Of a DNA stretch of 64,000 nucleotides, positions 6,643-14,831 are shown in pieces. The stretch comes from Limosilactobacillus sp. Its GTDB lineage: Bacteria > Bacillota > Bacilli > Lactobacillales > Lactobacillaceae. The stretch is taken from NCBI RefSeq assembly GCF_022651205.1, contig NZ_JALCQI010000001.1, positions 124,001 through 188,000 on the forward strand. The letters run 5' to 3'. Position numbers and translations under genes: made by a program. The notes under the pieces are model-generated. The model worked only from the letters and a program-made list of their open reading frames with translations, did not search any database and was not told where the DNA came from. The stretch's first letter is position 1, and each line of letters starts with the position of its first letter.

Positions 6643-9288
6643 ATGTGGAATGCGATTAAAGCGGAATTTAAAAATATTCTGCACAATCGACTATTATTAA
6701 TTTCCACTACCGTTATTTGTATTATCCCGTTCCTTTACAGTATCTTTTTCCTAAAGTCTGTTTGGGATCCTTATGGGAGTACGGAAAATTTGCCGGTAGC
6801 GGTTGTTAACAAGGATGTTCCGGTTGAATATCGTGGACAAACGATGGATATCGGTCATCGAATGGTCAAAGAATTAAAGAAAAACAAGCAATTAAAGTGG
6901 GAAATCGTCTCACCTGAAAAGGCACACTATGGATTAACCCACCGGAAATACTACACGGTTGTTACGATTCCAAAGAACTTCTCTAAGGACGCAACAACTG
7001 TTTTGAACAAGCATCCTCAGCAAATGCAACTGAAGTATGAGACGAACGGTTCACTAAACTACATTGGTGAAGTTATCAGTCAGTTGGGGATGACTAAGCT
7101 AAACGAAAAGATTCGGGCACAAGTTACCCGGGCATACGCTCAAGCAATGTTCAAAGCCCTCCACACGGTTGGTAAGGGGATGGGTACTGCTGCTAGTGGT
7201 GCCAAACAACTGGACAATGGACTGGTAACCCTTCAAAGTGGGATGAACCAGTATGTTGCCGGGGTTTCCCAAGTGAACAATGGTGTTCAGAAGTTACGGG
7301 TTAGTGTTGCTCCATTAGCCGCTGGTGCTCAACAATTAGCATCTGGTAGCCAAACACTTGCTAACGGAATCCGCCAATACACTGGTGGTGTTGGTCAGCT
7401 TGCCGCTGGATTAGGTAAATTGAATGCTAACTCGGGTGCACTGAACTCAGGCGCAAGTCAATTGCAAAGTGGACTGGGTCAATTGAGAGATAATTCTTCT
7501 GCAATTCAAAGTGGAACTGGTGATTTAGCAAAGTATACTGGTGAGTTAGACAAAGAAGTAAACGGTAACGATAGTCAGCTAAGTCAGTTAGGTAATATGG
7601 ACTTTGAAGGTATTATGGGAGCAATGAACCAGGCTCAGGATCTACAAAAGAGTCTTGCTCAATTGCAAACTGGTTTGACTACTGCTAAAGCTGCTTTGGC
7701 TGGTGTCCAGGAAAGTGCTGGTAAACTTCAACAAGCTTCTGGTGCATTGGCTGGTGTTAGTCAGGTTAAAGGACAATTAACCAGCGCTGCAAATGGTGCC
7801 GGTAGTGTTGCCAAAAGTGATGCTGAAATAGCCGGTAAATTACAAGCTCTTGCAGGTTCAACTAGTGATAATAATATTAAGAGTCAACTAGGCGCGTTAG
7901 CTACACAGGCTGGAGCAAATGCTAAAACTGCTGGAGACAGTGCTAAAACTATTGCTGATGTTGGAACTACTTTGAATAGCCTAAATAGTTTAGGAAGTTC
8001 TTTAAGTGATATGCAATCACAACTTGGTCAACTTTCTCAGATGTCAACAATCCTTGATAATGCTGATGGTACAATCAAGCAAGCTAATACATTGCTTAAT
8101 ACTTTGAATGGTTACAAAGGTACTTTATCCAGTTTGTCTGGTTCAAAAGATAAAATTAAGGCATTGCAATCTGCTACTAGCCAAATTGCTGGTGGTGCTA
8201 ATACCCTTAATACTTATGTCACCCAATACACTAACGGTGTTGATTCCGCTGCCGTTGGTGCCGGAACGTTGACTTCTGGTATTGGTCAATACACTGCCGG
8301 TGTTGCTCAAGCAGGAGCAGGTGTTGGTCAATTAACTGCCAACTCTGGTCAATTGAACTCCGGTGCTGGTCAACTTGCAGGCGCTCTTGGTCAATTGAAT
8401 GGTCAGGTTCCTGCATTGACTGCTGGTGTTAATCAATTAGCTGCTGGTACCCAACAATTAGTTGATAATTCACCAGCACTTGTTCAAGGAATTACCAAAT
8501 TAAACGTTGGTGCTGGTAAGTTAGCTGATGCTCTGGGTAAGGGTGCAAAGACCATTAATGGTATTAAGACCTCTAACCGGACAGCTAAGATGATTGCTGA
8601 ACCTTCAGTTGAAAAGCACTCTAACTACAGTTACGTACCAAACTACGGTCACGCACTGGCACCTTATGTTCTGTCAGTTGCCCTTTATGTTGGTATGCTT
8701 GTCTTCAACTTTGTTTACCCAATTCGGCGGGTCGCAGATCCAAATGCTTCTGCAACCGCTTGGTGGTTCAGTAAGGTTGTTGTTGGTGGAATCGCCGCAA
8801 TTGCCATGGCTGTTGTTGAATGTGGAATCATGATGATGTGTGGATTAACAATCGACCACGTTCCATCATTCTTTACCACAACGATCCTCTTCGGGTTGGC
8901 TTCGATGGCTGTTGTAATGTTCTTATCAATGACCTTTGATAACCCTGGTCGGTTTGTTGCCATGGTTCTTCTGATGTTACAACTTGGTGGTTCTGGTGGG
9001 ACGTTCCCAATGGAAGTTACCATGAAGTTCTACAATGTCATTCACTGGTACTTACCAATGACCTACTCGATCCTTGGTCTACGTGATTCAATTAGTGGTG
9101 GTTTAGGTACCCACTACACAATGTTCTGCAACCTTGTCCTATTAGGAATCGCGGTTGTCTTTAACCTCTTGTTACTATTAACAATGAAGGGAATTGCATC
9201 CCACGAGTTCCATGCACCAAGTGTTGCTAGTGAGAAAGAAAACGAACACGGCCCAATGGGTGAGGGCGATGGCTTTAATTCAAAATAG
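6643..9288 (+). CDS. YhgE/Pip-family membrane protein
   Basis: An 881-residue polytopic membrane protein. The N-terminus (MWNAIKAEFKNILHNRLLLI, then a hydrophobic helix ending near residue 40) is the YhgE/Pip N-terminal signature. It is followed by an extracytoplasmic domain (about 45-160) with KYYTVVTIPKNFSKDATTVL. A long central region (about 180-640) is made of irregular heptad-like repeats such as QLASGSQTLANGIRQYTGGV, which should form an extended helical stalk. The C-terminal part (about 670-860) has five or six helices like ABC-2-type membrane domains. Relatives include the Pip phage-infection protein and T7SS-linked YueB; the exact role is unknown. AGGAG precedes the ATG. It is probably regulated by the adjacent TetR protein. 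Confidence 0.88.
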   Translation: MWNAIKAEFKNILHNRLLLISTTVICIIPFLYSIFFLKSVWDPYGSTENLPVAVVNKDVPVEYRGQTMDIGHRMVKELKKNKQLKWEIVSPEKAHYGLTHRKYYTVVTIPKNFSKDATTVLNKHPQQMQLKYETNGSLNYIGEVISQLGMTKLNEKIRAQVTRAYAQAMFKALHTVGKGMGTAASGAKQLDNGLVTLQSGMNQYVAGVSQVNNGVQKLRVSVAPLAAGAQQLASGSQTLANGIRQYTGGVGQLAAGLGKLNANSGALNSGASQLQSGLGQLRDNSSAIQSGTGDLAKYTGELDKEVNGNDSQLSQLGNMDFEGIMGAMNQAQDLQKSLAQLQTGLTTAKAALAGVQESAGKLQQASGALAGVSQVKGQLTSAANGAGSVAKSDAEIAGKLQALAGSTSDNNIKSQLGALATQAGANAKTAGDSAKTIADVGTTLNSLNSLGSSLSDMQSQLGQLSQMSTILDNADGTIKQANTLLNTLNGYKGTLSSLSGSKDKIKALQSATSQIAGGANTLNTYVTQYTNGVDSAAVGAGTLTSGIGQYTAGVAQAGAGVGQLTANSGQLNSGAGQLAGALGQLNGQVPALTAGVNQLAAGTQQLVDNSPALVQGITKLNVGAGKLADALGKGAKTINGIKTSNRTAKMIAEPSVEKHSNYSYVPNYGHALAPYVLSVALYVGMLVFNFVYPIRRVADPNASATAWWFSKVVVGGIAAIAMAVVECGIMMMCGLTIDHVPSFFTTTILFGLASMAVVMFLSMTFDNPGRFVAMVLLMLQLGGSGGTFPMEVTMKFYNVIHWYLPMTYSILGLRDSISGGLGTHYTMFCNLVLLGIAVVFNLLLLLTMKGIASHEFHAPSVASEKENEHGPMGEGDGFNSK

Positions 9289-9333
9289 AGTGTGACTCAG
9301 CAGAAAACTTGCGGAAAGCTAGCAATTTCTCCT

Positions 9334-9516
9334 GACGAAGGCGACTTGCGCCTAAAGAGTGAACCAGAAAACTTGTTTTCGTCTGTGAGCCTTCACAAGG
9401 CTAACTAGAATTCTGACTACCAACTTGTTGGTGGCAGAATTCAGTTGGCTACTGAGGAAGGAGGTTGCTAGCTCTAGCAAGTTTCTGAGGAACACGTTTA
9501 AACTATGCTGCATTAG
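9334..9516 (+). repeat. Dispersed structured repeat, copy A
   Basis: The 430-base gap between yhgE and the MFS gene has no credible coding sequence. It holds a repeat whose reverse complement recurs at 19,984-20,198. Shared blocks include GTGAACCAGAAAACTTGTTT, then TCGTCTGTGA, GCTAGCTCTAGCAAG and a CGTT...GCTGCA.TA end. Copy A can fold three hairpins: CAGAAAAC/GTTTT..TCTG near 9365, a 50-nt long stem at 9400-9449 (GCTAACT/AGTTGGC, GAATTCTG/CAGAATTC, ACCAAC/GTTGGT), and TTGCTAG/CTAGCAA near 9465. The long stem keeps its pairing in copy B although its sequence differs. It could be a structured RNA or a non-autonomous palindromic element; no terminal repeats or target duplication were found. Confidence 0.7.
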
Positions 9517-9568
9517 AACCCATAATAGGGATCATGTTCGCAGTAAATATTTCTTAACAATCATGCTA

Positions 9569-9601
9569 AAGAGGCTGGATTAACTTCCAGTCTCTTTTTT
9601 T
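9569..9601 (+). terminator. Rho-independent terminator
   Basis: The stem AGAGGCTGGA / TTCCAGTCTCT with a short loop is followed by a T-run. It lies downstream of yhgE and repeat copy A, about 120 bases before the MFS gene. Confidence 0.8.
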
Positions 9602-9658
9602 GTAAAGTTCGTGTTTTCCCTATTGTTTATTCAATATCTCTGTGCTATTTTTTAAACA

Positions 9659-9694
9659 CCGAACAAACTTATATTATTTAAAAATAATGTTCGG
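9659..9694 (+). promoter_or_regulatory. Dyad upstream of the MFS transporter (putative operator)
   Basis: Perfect 7-nt inverted arms CCGAACA and TGTTCGG, 22 bases apart, flank an AT-rich core containing TATATTATT that could include the -10 box. The dyad ends about 10 bases before the ribosome-binding site AAGGGAG, so a bound repressor would block expression of the carrier. The regulator is unknown. Confidence 0.45.
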
Positions 9695-9718
9695 AATAAA
9701 TATAAGGGAGAATTGGGA

Positions 9719-10951
9719 ATGACGAAAACAAGGAATCGGTATGGAGTGGCGTTTGCAGGGGTGATCCTTCACCTAATGATTGGTGGGGTATATGCCTGGA
9801 GTGTATTTACTAAGCCAATTTCCGCGTATACCGGCTGGAAGGAAACCGCAGTATCATTTGCATTTAGTTTAGCAATCTTTTTCTTAGGAATGTCAGCCGC
9901 ATTTATGGGACGGTTGGTTGAAAAATTTGGTCCAACAGTTACCGGAACGATTTCAAGCATTTGTTACGGTAGTGGGATTGCTTTAACTGGGTTAGCTGTT
10001 CAATCACACCACTTATGGTTACTTTACTTAGCATACGGGGTAATTGGTGGACTAGGATTAGGTTCTGGTTACGTTACACCGGTATCGACAATTGTTCGCT
10101 GGTTCCCAGATAAACGAGGCCTCGCTACTGGTTTAGCAATTATGGGCTTTGGCTTTGCGGCAATGCTTACTGGTCCAGTTGCCCAAAAGTTAATGGCAGC
10201 GGTTGGAATTGCTAATACTTTCTATATTTTAGGGGCCTTCTACTTTGTGGTTATGGTCGTTGCAGCTCAGTTTATTAAAAAGCCACGGCCAAACGAACTG
10301 CCACAAGCAATTGCTCAAAATGCACAACGGGTAAGCTTGACTAACCGTGAATTAACAGCTAACCAAGCACTAAAGACAAGAACCTTTGCATTCCTTTGGT
10401 TTATGTTCTTCATTAACATCACCACGGGGATTGGTCTTGTTTCTGCAGCTTCACCAATGGCACAAAACATGACGACAATGACCGCAAGTGCCGCCGCTGT
10501 GATGGTTGGAATTATTGGTCTCTTTAATGGCTTTGGTCGTCTTGTCTGGGCTACTCTATCCGACTTCATCGGTCGACCACTGACTTATAGTTTGATCTTT
10601 GTGCTAGACATTGTAATGCTGTTTATCCTGCTCTTCTTCAAGATGCCATTTATCTTTGCAATGGCGCTTTGCCTATTAATGTCCTGCTATGGGGCTGGTT
10701 TCTCCGTTATTCCAGCATACCTGGGCGATGTTTTCGGGACTAAAGAGCTAGGAGCAATTCACGGTTATGTTTTGACTGCCTGGGCCGCTGCCGGAATGGT
10801 TGGTCCGTTGCTGCTTTCATACACTCACCAAGTATTGCATAACTACTACGTCACCTTAATTGTTTTTGTCATTATTGATGCTCTTGCAATGATTGTTTCC
10901 GTTTGGATTCAACGCGACTTTGTTCCTCATCGGGAAACGAAGGCAGCTTAA
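9719..10951 (+). CDS. MFS transporter, OxlT (oxalate/formate antiporter)-like
   Basis: A carrier of 410 residues with 12 predicted membrane helices, of the major facilitator superfamily. The N-terminus GVAFAGVILHLMIGGVYAWS, the VSTIVRWFPDKRGLATGLAI loop and GFGRLVWATLSDFIGR after the central loop match the oxalate/formate antiporter-like (OxlT, YhjX) branch, which exchanges small carboxylates. The substrate is inferred. The chosen ATG at 9719 lies 8 bases after AAGGGAG; the in-frame TTG at 9713 would be too close. It is monocistronic, has its own upstream dyad and is closed by a strong terminator. Confidence 0.85.
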   Translation: MTKTRNRYGVAFAGVILHLMIGGVYAWSVFTKPISAYTGWKETAVSFAFSLAIFFLGMSAAFMGRLVEKFGPTVTGTISSICYGSGIALTGLAVQSHHLWLLYLAYGVIGGLGLGSGYVTPVSTIVRWFPDKRGLATGLAIMGFGFAAMLTGPVAQKLMAAVGIANTFYILGAFYFVVMVVAAQFIKKPRPNELPQAIAQNAQRVSLTNRELTANQALKTRTFAFLWFMFFINITTGIGLVSAASPMAQNMTTMTASAAAVMVGIIGLFNGFGRLVWATLSDFIGRPLTYSLIFVLDIVMLFILLFFKMPFIFAMALCLLMSCYGAGFSVIPAYLGDVFGTKELGAIHGYVLTAWAAAGMVGPLLLSYTHQVLHNYYVTLIVFVIIDALAMIVSVWIQRDFVPHRETKAA

Positions 10952-10970
10952 TTTAAGAGATAAAAAGAAA

Positions 10971-11012
10971 AGCGAAGAGGCTGAGAATAAACTCAGACTC
11001 TTCGCCTTTTTT
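10971..11012 (+). terminator. Rho-independent terminator
   Basis: The stem GCGAAGAGgCTGAG / CTCAGaCTCTTCGC with a 6-nt loop is followed by CTTTTTT. It terminates the MFS gene ahead of the dehydrogenase promoter (TATAAT at 11,038). Confidence 0.92.
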
Positions 11013-11091
11013 AGCGGATTCGCACTCTGTTTTCTAGTATAATAAGTATTGTAAACGCACACAAAAACTGAGATAAAGGATGGGATTACAG

Positions 11092-12090
11092 ATGAAGCTA
11101 ATCATGTTTGGCGTTGACGCGAAGGAAGTTCCGTACGCTAAGGAATGGGCTGAAAAGACCGGCAACGAGGTTAAGATTGTTGAAGATCAATTGAATTCGA
11201 CAACAATTGATATGGTTAAGGGATACGATGGCGTTTCGGTTTTACAAACGAGTAAGATTGCCGATCCTGAGATTTATACTAAGTTAAAGCAGTTTGGAAT
11301 TAAGCAGTTATCAACCCGGACGGCTGGATATGACATGTTTGATCTAGGCTTGGCAAAGAAAAACGGCCTTAAGATCACTAATGTTTCAATTTATTCACCA
11401 CGGGCAATCGCTGAAATGGGGTTAACCCATGCAATGTACCTGTTACGGCGAATTGGCGAATTTAAGGAACGGATGTTAAATGATGCCGACTTCCGCTGGA
11501 GTAAAGATCTTGTGAGTGACGAAATCTATAACCAAACAGTTGCGATTGTTGGCCTTGGTCACATTGGTGGTGCGACGGCGCAGATTTATAAGGCGCTTGG
11601 TGCTCGAGTAATCGCTGTAACACGGGCAACTAGCGTGGTTTATGCTCCATATGTAGATGAATTTGTAGATTTGGAGACTGCACTAAAGGAAGCCGACATT
11701 ATCACTCTTCACGTACCATTGACTTCCAGCACAGAAAACATGTTTGCTGAAGCGCAATTTAAGCAAATGAAGAAGAATGCGATCTTAATTAACATGGCGC
11801 GGGGAAAGGTTGTTAACACTGCTGACCTGATCGCAGCCTTGAAGAACCATGAAATTGGTGGTGCTGGCTTAGATACTCTAGGCGATGAGACAACCTACTT
11901 TAGCAAGAAGGTTGCTCCAGAAGATGTTCCCGCTGACTTTAAGGAACTTGTTCAGATGCCAAACGTTGTTGTAACACCACACGTGGCCTTCATGACTGAC
12001 ACGGCCGTTCGTAACATGGTGCAAGTTAGTTTAAACGATATTGCAGCGATTGTTGAAGGCAAAAACGTTAAGAATGAAGTTCGTTTTTAA
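11092..12090 (+). CDS. ldhD: D-lactate dehydrogenase (D-2-hydroxyacid dehydrogenase)
   Basis: A cytosolic enzyme of 332 residues that reduces pyruvate to D-lactate with NADH, regenerating NAD+ in fermentation. The Rossmann motif GLGHIGG lies near residues 154-160. Catalytic residues are in the expected places: R237 in NMARGKVV, E266 in LDTLGDE and H297 in TPHVAFM. The length and end (VKNEVRF) fit D-LDH rather than phosphoglycerate dehydrogenases. D-hydroxyisocaproate dehydrogenase is a close alternative. The chosen ATG at 11,092 (MKLIMFGVDAKE) is preceded by AAAGGATGGGA; an in-frame ATG at 11,080 lies inside that site. It is monocistronic, with terminators on both sides. Confidence 0.85.
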   Translation: MKLIMFGVDAKEVPYAKEWAEKTGNEVKIVEDQLNSTTIDMVKGYDGVSVLQTSKIADPEIYTKLKQFGIKQLSTRTAGYDMFDLGLAKKNGLKITNVSIYSPRAIAEMGLTHAMYLLRRIGEFKERMLNDADFRWSKDLVSDEIYNQTVAIVGLGHIGGATAQIYKALGARVIAVTRATSVVYAPYVDEFVDLETALKEADIITLHVPLTSSTENMFAEAQFKQMKKNAILINMARGKVVNTADLIAALKNHEIGGAGLDTLGDETTYFSKKVAPEDVPADFKELVQMPNVVVTPHVAFMTDTAVRNMVQVSLNDIAAIVEGKNVKNEVRF

Positions 12091-12124
12091 TTCATAATTA
12101 GTGAATGAAAACACTGCTAAAAAA

Positions 12125-12165
12125 CGGTAAGCTACTATTTTACTAGTAACTTGCCGCTTTTTTTA
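12125..12165 (+). terminator. Rho-independent terminator
   Basis: The stem CGGTAAGcTACTA / TAGTAaCTTgCCG is followed by CTTTTTTT. It lies directly downstream of the D-lactate dehydrogenase gene. Confidence 0.88.
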
Positions 12166-12295
12166 ACTTAAGAAAAAACTAATTAGTATTAACACTTTTG
12201 TAAGAGAATCATCAAAGTATCGCTAGTGAAACCGCTTCTTGTTATGATTAGGTCATCAAATAAACCTACTCAAGTAAAGAAAGGAGAGAATATCT

Positions 12296-12445
12296 ATGAC
12301 AAGCAAAGAAAGTATCAAAAATAAAGTTGCCGGTAAACTGAAACAGGTTGAAGGCAAGGCACAAGAAGTGCATGGTAAAGCGCAAGCAAAGGTAGAAGAG
12401 ATCAAGAAGAAAGCCGTTAAGAAAAAGGCAGAATTAGCCGAATGA
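12296..12445 (+). CDS. CsbD-family stress-response protein (49 residues)
   Basis: A very small, charged, helical protein beginning MTSKESIKNKVAGKLKQVEG. The NKVAGKLKQVEGKAQEVHGK core is the CsbD signature. CsbD proteins are general-stress induced in Bacillus (sigma-B regulon), but their biochemical role is unknown. Here the C-terminal half is unusually lysine/alanine rich (KKKAVKKKAELAE). AAAGGAGAG precedes the ATG by 7 bases. It ends 16 bases before the GlsB/YeaQ-type membrane protein, so the two likely form a stress operon. A TATGAT-like -10 lies near 12,243. Confidence 0.85.
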   Translation: MTSKESIKNKVAGKLKQVEGKAQEVHGKAQAKVEEIKKKAVKKKAELAE

Positions 12446-12461
12446 CAAGGAGGGAATACCA

Positions 12462-12722
12462 ATGTTACACTGGATTTGGGTATTAATTGTTGGTGGTGTA
12501 ATCGGATTAATTGCCGGGGCGATTACTCGTCGCGGTGGCTCGATGGGAGTCATCAGCAACATCATCGCCGGGTTAGTCGGTTCATCATTAGGTGAAGCAG
12601 TTCTCGGCGCGTGGGGACCACAAGTTGCGGGGATGGCGATTGTCCCTTCGATTATCGGTGCGGTAATCTTAGTCCTCATTGTTTCCTGGATTTTAGGAAT
12701 AATTAATCGCCGGACAGCTTAG
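12462..12722 (+). CDS. GlsB/YeaQ/YmgE-family small membrane protein
   Basis: An 86-residue membrane protein with three hydrophobic helices (about residues 3-18, 28-48 and 56-80). The first glycine-rich helix and loop, WVLIVGGVIGLIAGAITRRG, are characteristic of the transglycosylase-associated YeaQ/YmgE/GlsB family. These proteins are linked to envelope or general stress; GlsB accompanies Asp23/Gls24 proteins in Gram-positives. The molecular function is not established. AAGGAGGG precedes the ATG. It is the second gene of the CsbD operon and converges on hflX through a shared terminator. Confidence 0.87.
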   Translation: MLHWIWVLIVGGVIGLIAGAITRRGGSMGVISNIIAGLVGSSLGEAVLGAWGPQVAGMAIVPSIIGAVILVLIVSWILGIINRRTA

Positions 12723-12730
12723 AGAATAAA

Positions 12731-12777
12731 AAGCGAGAGGTTAGTTAGAATATTTTCTCACTAACCTCTCGTTTTTT
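12731..12777. terminator. Bidirectional rho-independent terminator
   Basis: The stem GCGAGAGGTTAGT / ACTAACCTCTCG with a T-run on the plus side and A-rich sequence on the other side suits both converging units (glsB-like and hflX). Its 3' end touches the hflX stop codon. Confidence 0.9.
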
Positions 12778-14050
12778 AGCGAATCACGTACTTTTGATAT
12801 TTATCGTAATCCTTTTGGGATAGCTCAACTGTCAGTACAGTTCCGCTGCTTTGGTATTCAGTATCAAGAATATTGGTATTCTCATTGAGATATGAAACAA
12901 CGTGACCATCCGCAAATGGAATTAGCATCTTGGCCTCAACATAATCCTTGAAGAGGTGTTTTCGAATAGCCTTGGTAAGAAGCTCAAGTGAATCGTCATC
13001 TTTAGCGGAGATAACAATTTGATCATCTCCCTCAAGAACTGGATATTCCATATCAGTCTTATCAGCCTTGTTAAAGACGTACAGCATCGGAATGTTTTCA
13101 ATACCAATTTGCTTAAGTGTCTTTTGGGTCGTCTTCATCATGTCCTCGTAATGGGGATCGGAAGCATCAATCACCTGAATTAGTAAGTCAGCGTTTGCAG
13201 CTTCCGCAAGGGTTGACTTGAATGATTCTACAAGGTGAGTTGGTAACTTGCTGACAAAACCAACAGTATCACTAAGCAAGAACCGTTTTTGATCGGGAAG
13301 CGTTAATTGCCGGACACTCGTATCAAGGGTCGCAAAAAGCATGTCCTTTTCGAAGACGGTTTTATCTTCGCCAACGCCATACTTTTCAACAAGACCATTC
13401 ATGATGGTCGACTTACCGGCGTTAGTATAACCGACAAGGGCTGCAGTTGGAATAGCACTTTTGTCACGTTGCTTCCGCTTAACTTCTTCAGAACGATCAA
13501 TTGCCCGTAGTTCTTTTCGGAGGTGACTGATTGAATTTTGGACCGTCCGCCGGTTCATTTCCAGTTTCGTTTCACCGGCACCACGGTTGGTAAAACCACT
13601 TCCACCACCAGTTTGCTGGTCAAGTCGTTGATTAGCACTCGTCTGGAGACGTGGTAGTCGGTACTGTAATTCAGCAATTTGTACCTGAAGTTTGGCCTCT
13701 TTTGACTGTGCTCGTTCAGCAAAGATTTCGAGGATCAATGCAGTCCGGTCGAGAACCCGGCAGTCCAGTTCATCTTCCAAGTTCCGTAATTGACTTGGGG
13801 TCAATTCATCGTTAGTGATAACGGTTGAAATCTTTTCAGCTAAAACTGCGGCTTTGATTTCCTCAACTTTACCGCTGCCAAAATAGGTAGCTGGATTAGG
13901 ACGGTCAATTGCTTGATCAATTCGATCGACGACTTTCATGTGGTTGGCTTGAGCTAATTCAGCAAGCTCGGTCATTGAATAATCAAAATCCTCTTGTTCG
14001 GTGTTCAATCCAGTGATTAATACTGGCTCTTCGGTTTGTATGTTATCCAT
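12776..14050 (-). CDS. hflX: Ribosome-associated GTPase HflX
   Basis: A 424-residue GTPase that binds the 50S subunit and splits stalled ribosomes, and can act on RNA. The N-terminal HflX domain contains NPATYFGSGKVEEIKA and the DDELTPSQ-like NDELTPSQLRNLEDEL. The coiled linker has GGGSGFTNRGAGETKLEMNR. The GTPase domain shows G1 GYTNAGKS (207-214), G3 DTVGFV (261-266) and G4 NKAD (327-330). Full length for the family. The ATG at 14,050 has only a distant GGGGG site. It lies 34 bases downstream of the histidine phosphatase gene in the same direction and is probably cotranscribed with it. Confidence 0.95.
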   Translation of the reverse strand: MDNIQTEEPVLITGLNTEQEDFDYSMTELAELAQANHMKVVDRIDQAIDRPNPATYFGSGKVEEIKAAVLAEKISTVITNDELTPSQLRNLEDELDCRVLDRTALILEIFAERAQSKEAKLQVQIAELQYRLPRLQTSANQRLDQQTGGGSGFTNRGAGETKLEMNRRTVQNSISHLRKELRAIDRSEEVKRKQRDKSAIPTAALVGYTNAGKSTIMNGLVEKYGVGEDKTVFEKDMLFATLDTSVRQLTLPDQKRFLLSDTVGFVSKLPTHLVESFKSTLAEAANADLLIQVIDASDPHYEDMMKTTQKTLKQIGIENIPMLYVFNKADKTDMEYPVLEGDDQIVISAKDDDSLELLTKAIRKHLFKDYVEAKMLIPFADGHVVSYLNENTNILDTEYQSSGTVLTVELSQKDYDKYQKYVIR

Positions 14051-14084
14051 TGAAAGATAATGTTCCCCCTTTAATCAGGTGATC

Positions 14085-14744
14085 TTATTTATCCGGAATG
14101 TGGAGCTGGTTATAAAAGTCCACATGTGTATCAGTATCGGTTAAAGTCATTTTCATGATGCTGCCGTTACGTGGTGAAACGTTTTGGTCAACGCCTTCAA
14201 GGTAGCGATCAGCGATTGAACGAATTGCTGCACCGTGAGAAACAACCACGGCAACGGAACCGTCCGGTAAATTACGGAGCCGGTCGAAGCCCTTATCCAT
14301 CCGCTTCCAAAAACGTTGTGCATCTTCAGCGTCACCATATTGATCTGCTTTAGCGATCCGATCCTTTAATTCATCGGTTCCCCAGCCAGCAGCCATTTGT
14401 GAGAAGTTATGGTAGCCGTACTTTCCACCAACAATATCAGCGACTGCACCACCATTTGCGCCTTCAAAGAAACCAAAGAAGATTTCACGGAAAGCTGGTT
14501 CCTGAATTGGTTCCTTAATATCTGTGTTTGGATCGGCAGCGAGGAGTAATCGAGCGGTATTCACTGCCCGTGAAAGGTCACTACTAAAAATATAGTCAAA
14601 TTTAACATCAGCAAGGGCCTTCCCAACTCGTTTAGCATCTTCAATCCCCTTTTCGGTTAGAGGGGCGTCAGACCATCCTTGCATTCGGTTGTACCGGTTG
14701 AGGTAGGTTTGACCATGACGAACAAAGTAGACAGTAATTGCCAA
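14085..14744 (-). CDS. Histidine phosphatase family protein (phosphoglycerate-mutase-like)
   Basis: A 219-residue cytosolic phosphatase of the histidine phosphatase superfamily. The phospho-acceptor motif VRHGQT places H10 at the active site, with SDLSRAVNTARLL and SHGAAIRS supplying other phosphate-pocket residues. Members hydrolyse diverse phosphomonoesters; the broad PhoE/YhfR-like group is the best guess, and glycolytic phosphoglycerate mutase is less likely because the enzyme has a diverged insert (about residues 85-150). The start is the TTG at 14,744, 9 bases after AAAGGAG. It is the first gene of the pair with hflX. Confidence 0.85.
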   Translation of the reverse strand: MAITVYFVRHGQTYLNRYNRMQGWSDAPLTEKGIEDAKRVGKALADVKFDYIFSSDLSRAVNTARLLLAADPNTDIKEPIQEPAFREIFFGFFEGANGGAVADIVGGKYGYHNFSQMAAGWGTDELKDRIAKADQYGDAEDAQRFWKRMDKGFDRLRNLPDGSVAVVVSHGAAIRSIADRYLEGVDQNVSPRNGSIMKMTLTDTDTHVDFYNQLHIPDK

Positions 14745-14831
14745 CTTGATCAGCTCCTTTTTACGTATGATAATAATTACCTTCTATTTTACCATGCTTT
14801 ACGGAGGAGTGTGAACAGTGACTAATTAGTG

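Noticed and set aside
9334-9516. Repeat copy A considered as an insertion sequence or MITE
   Set aside because: I could not find transposase sequence, terminal inverted repeats or target-site duplication, so it is listed only as a structured repeat.
9659-9694. CGAACA...TGTTCG considered as a LexA (SOS) box
   Set aside because: Gram-positive LexA sites have the half-sites four bases apart (CGAACNNNNGTTCG); here the gap is 22 bases.
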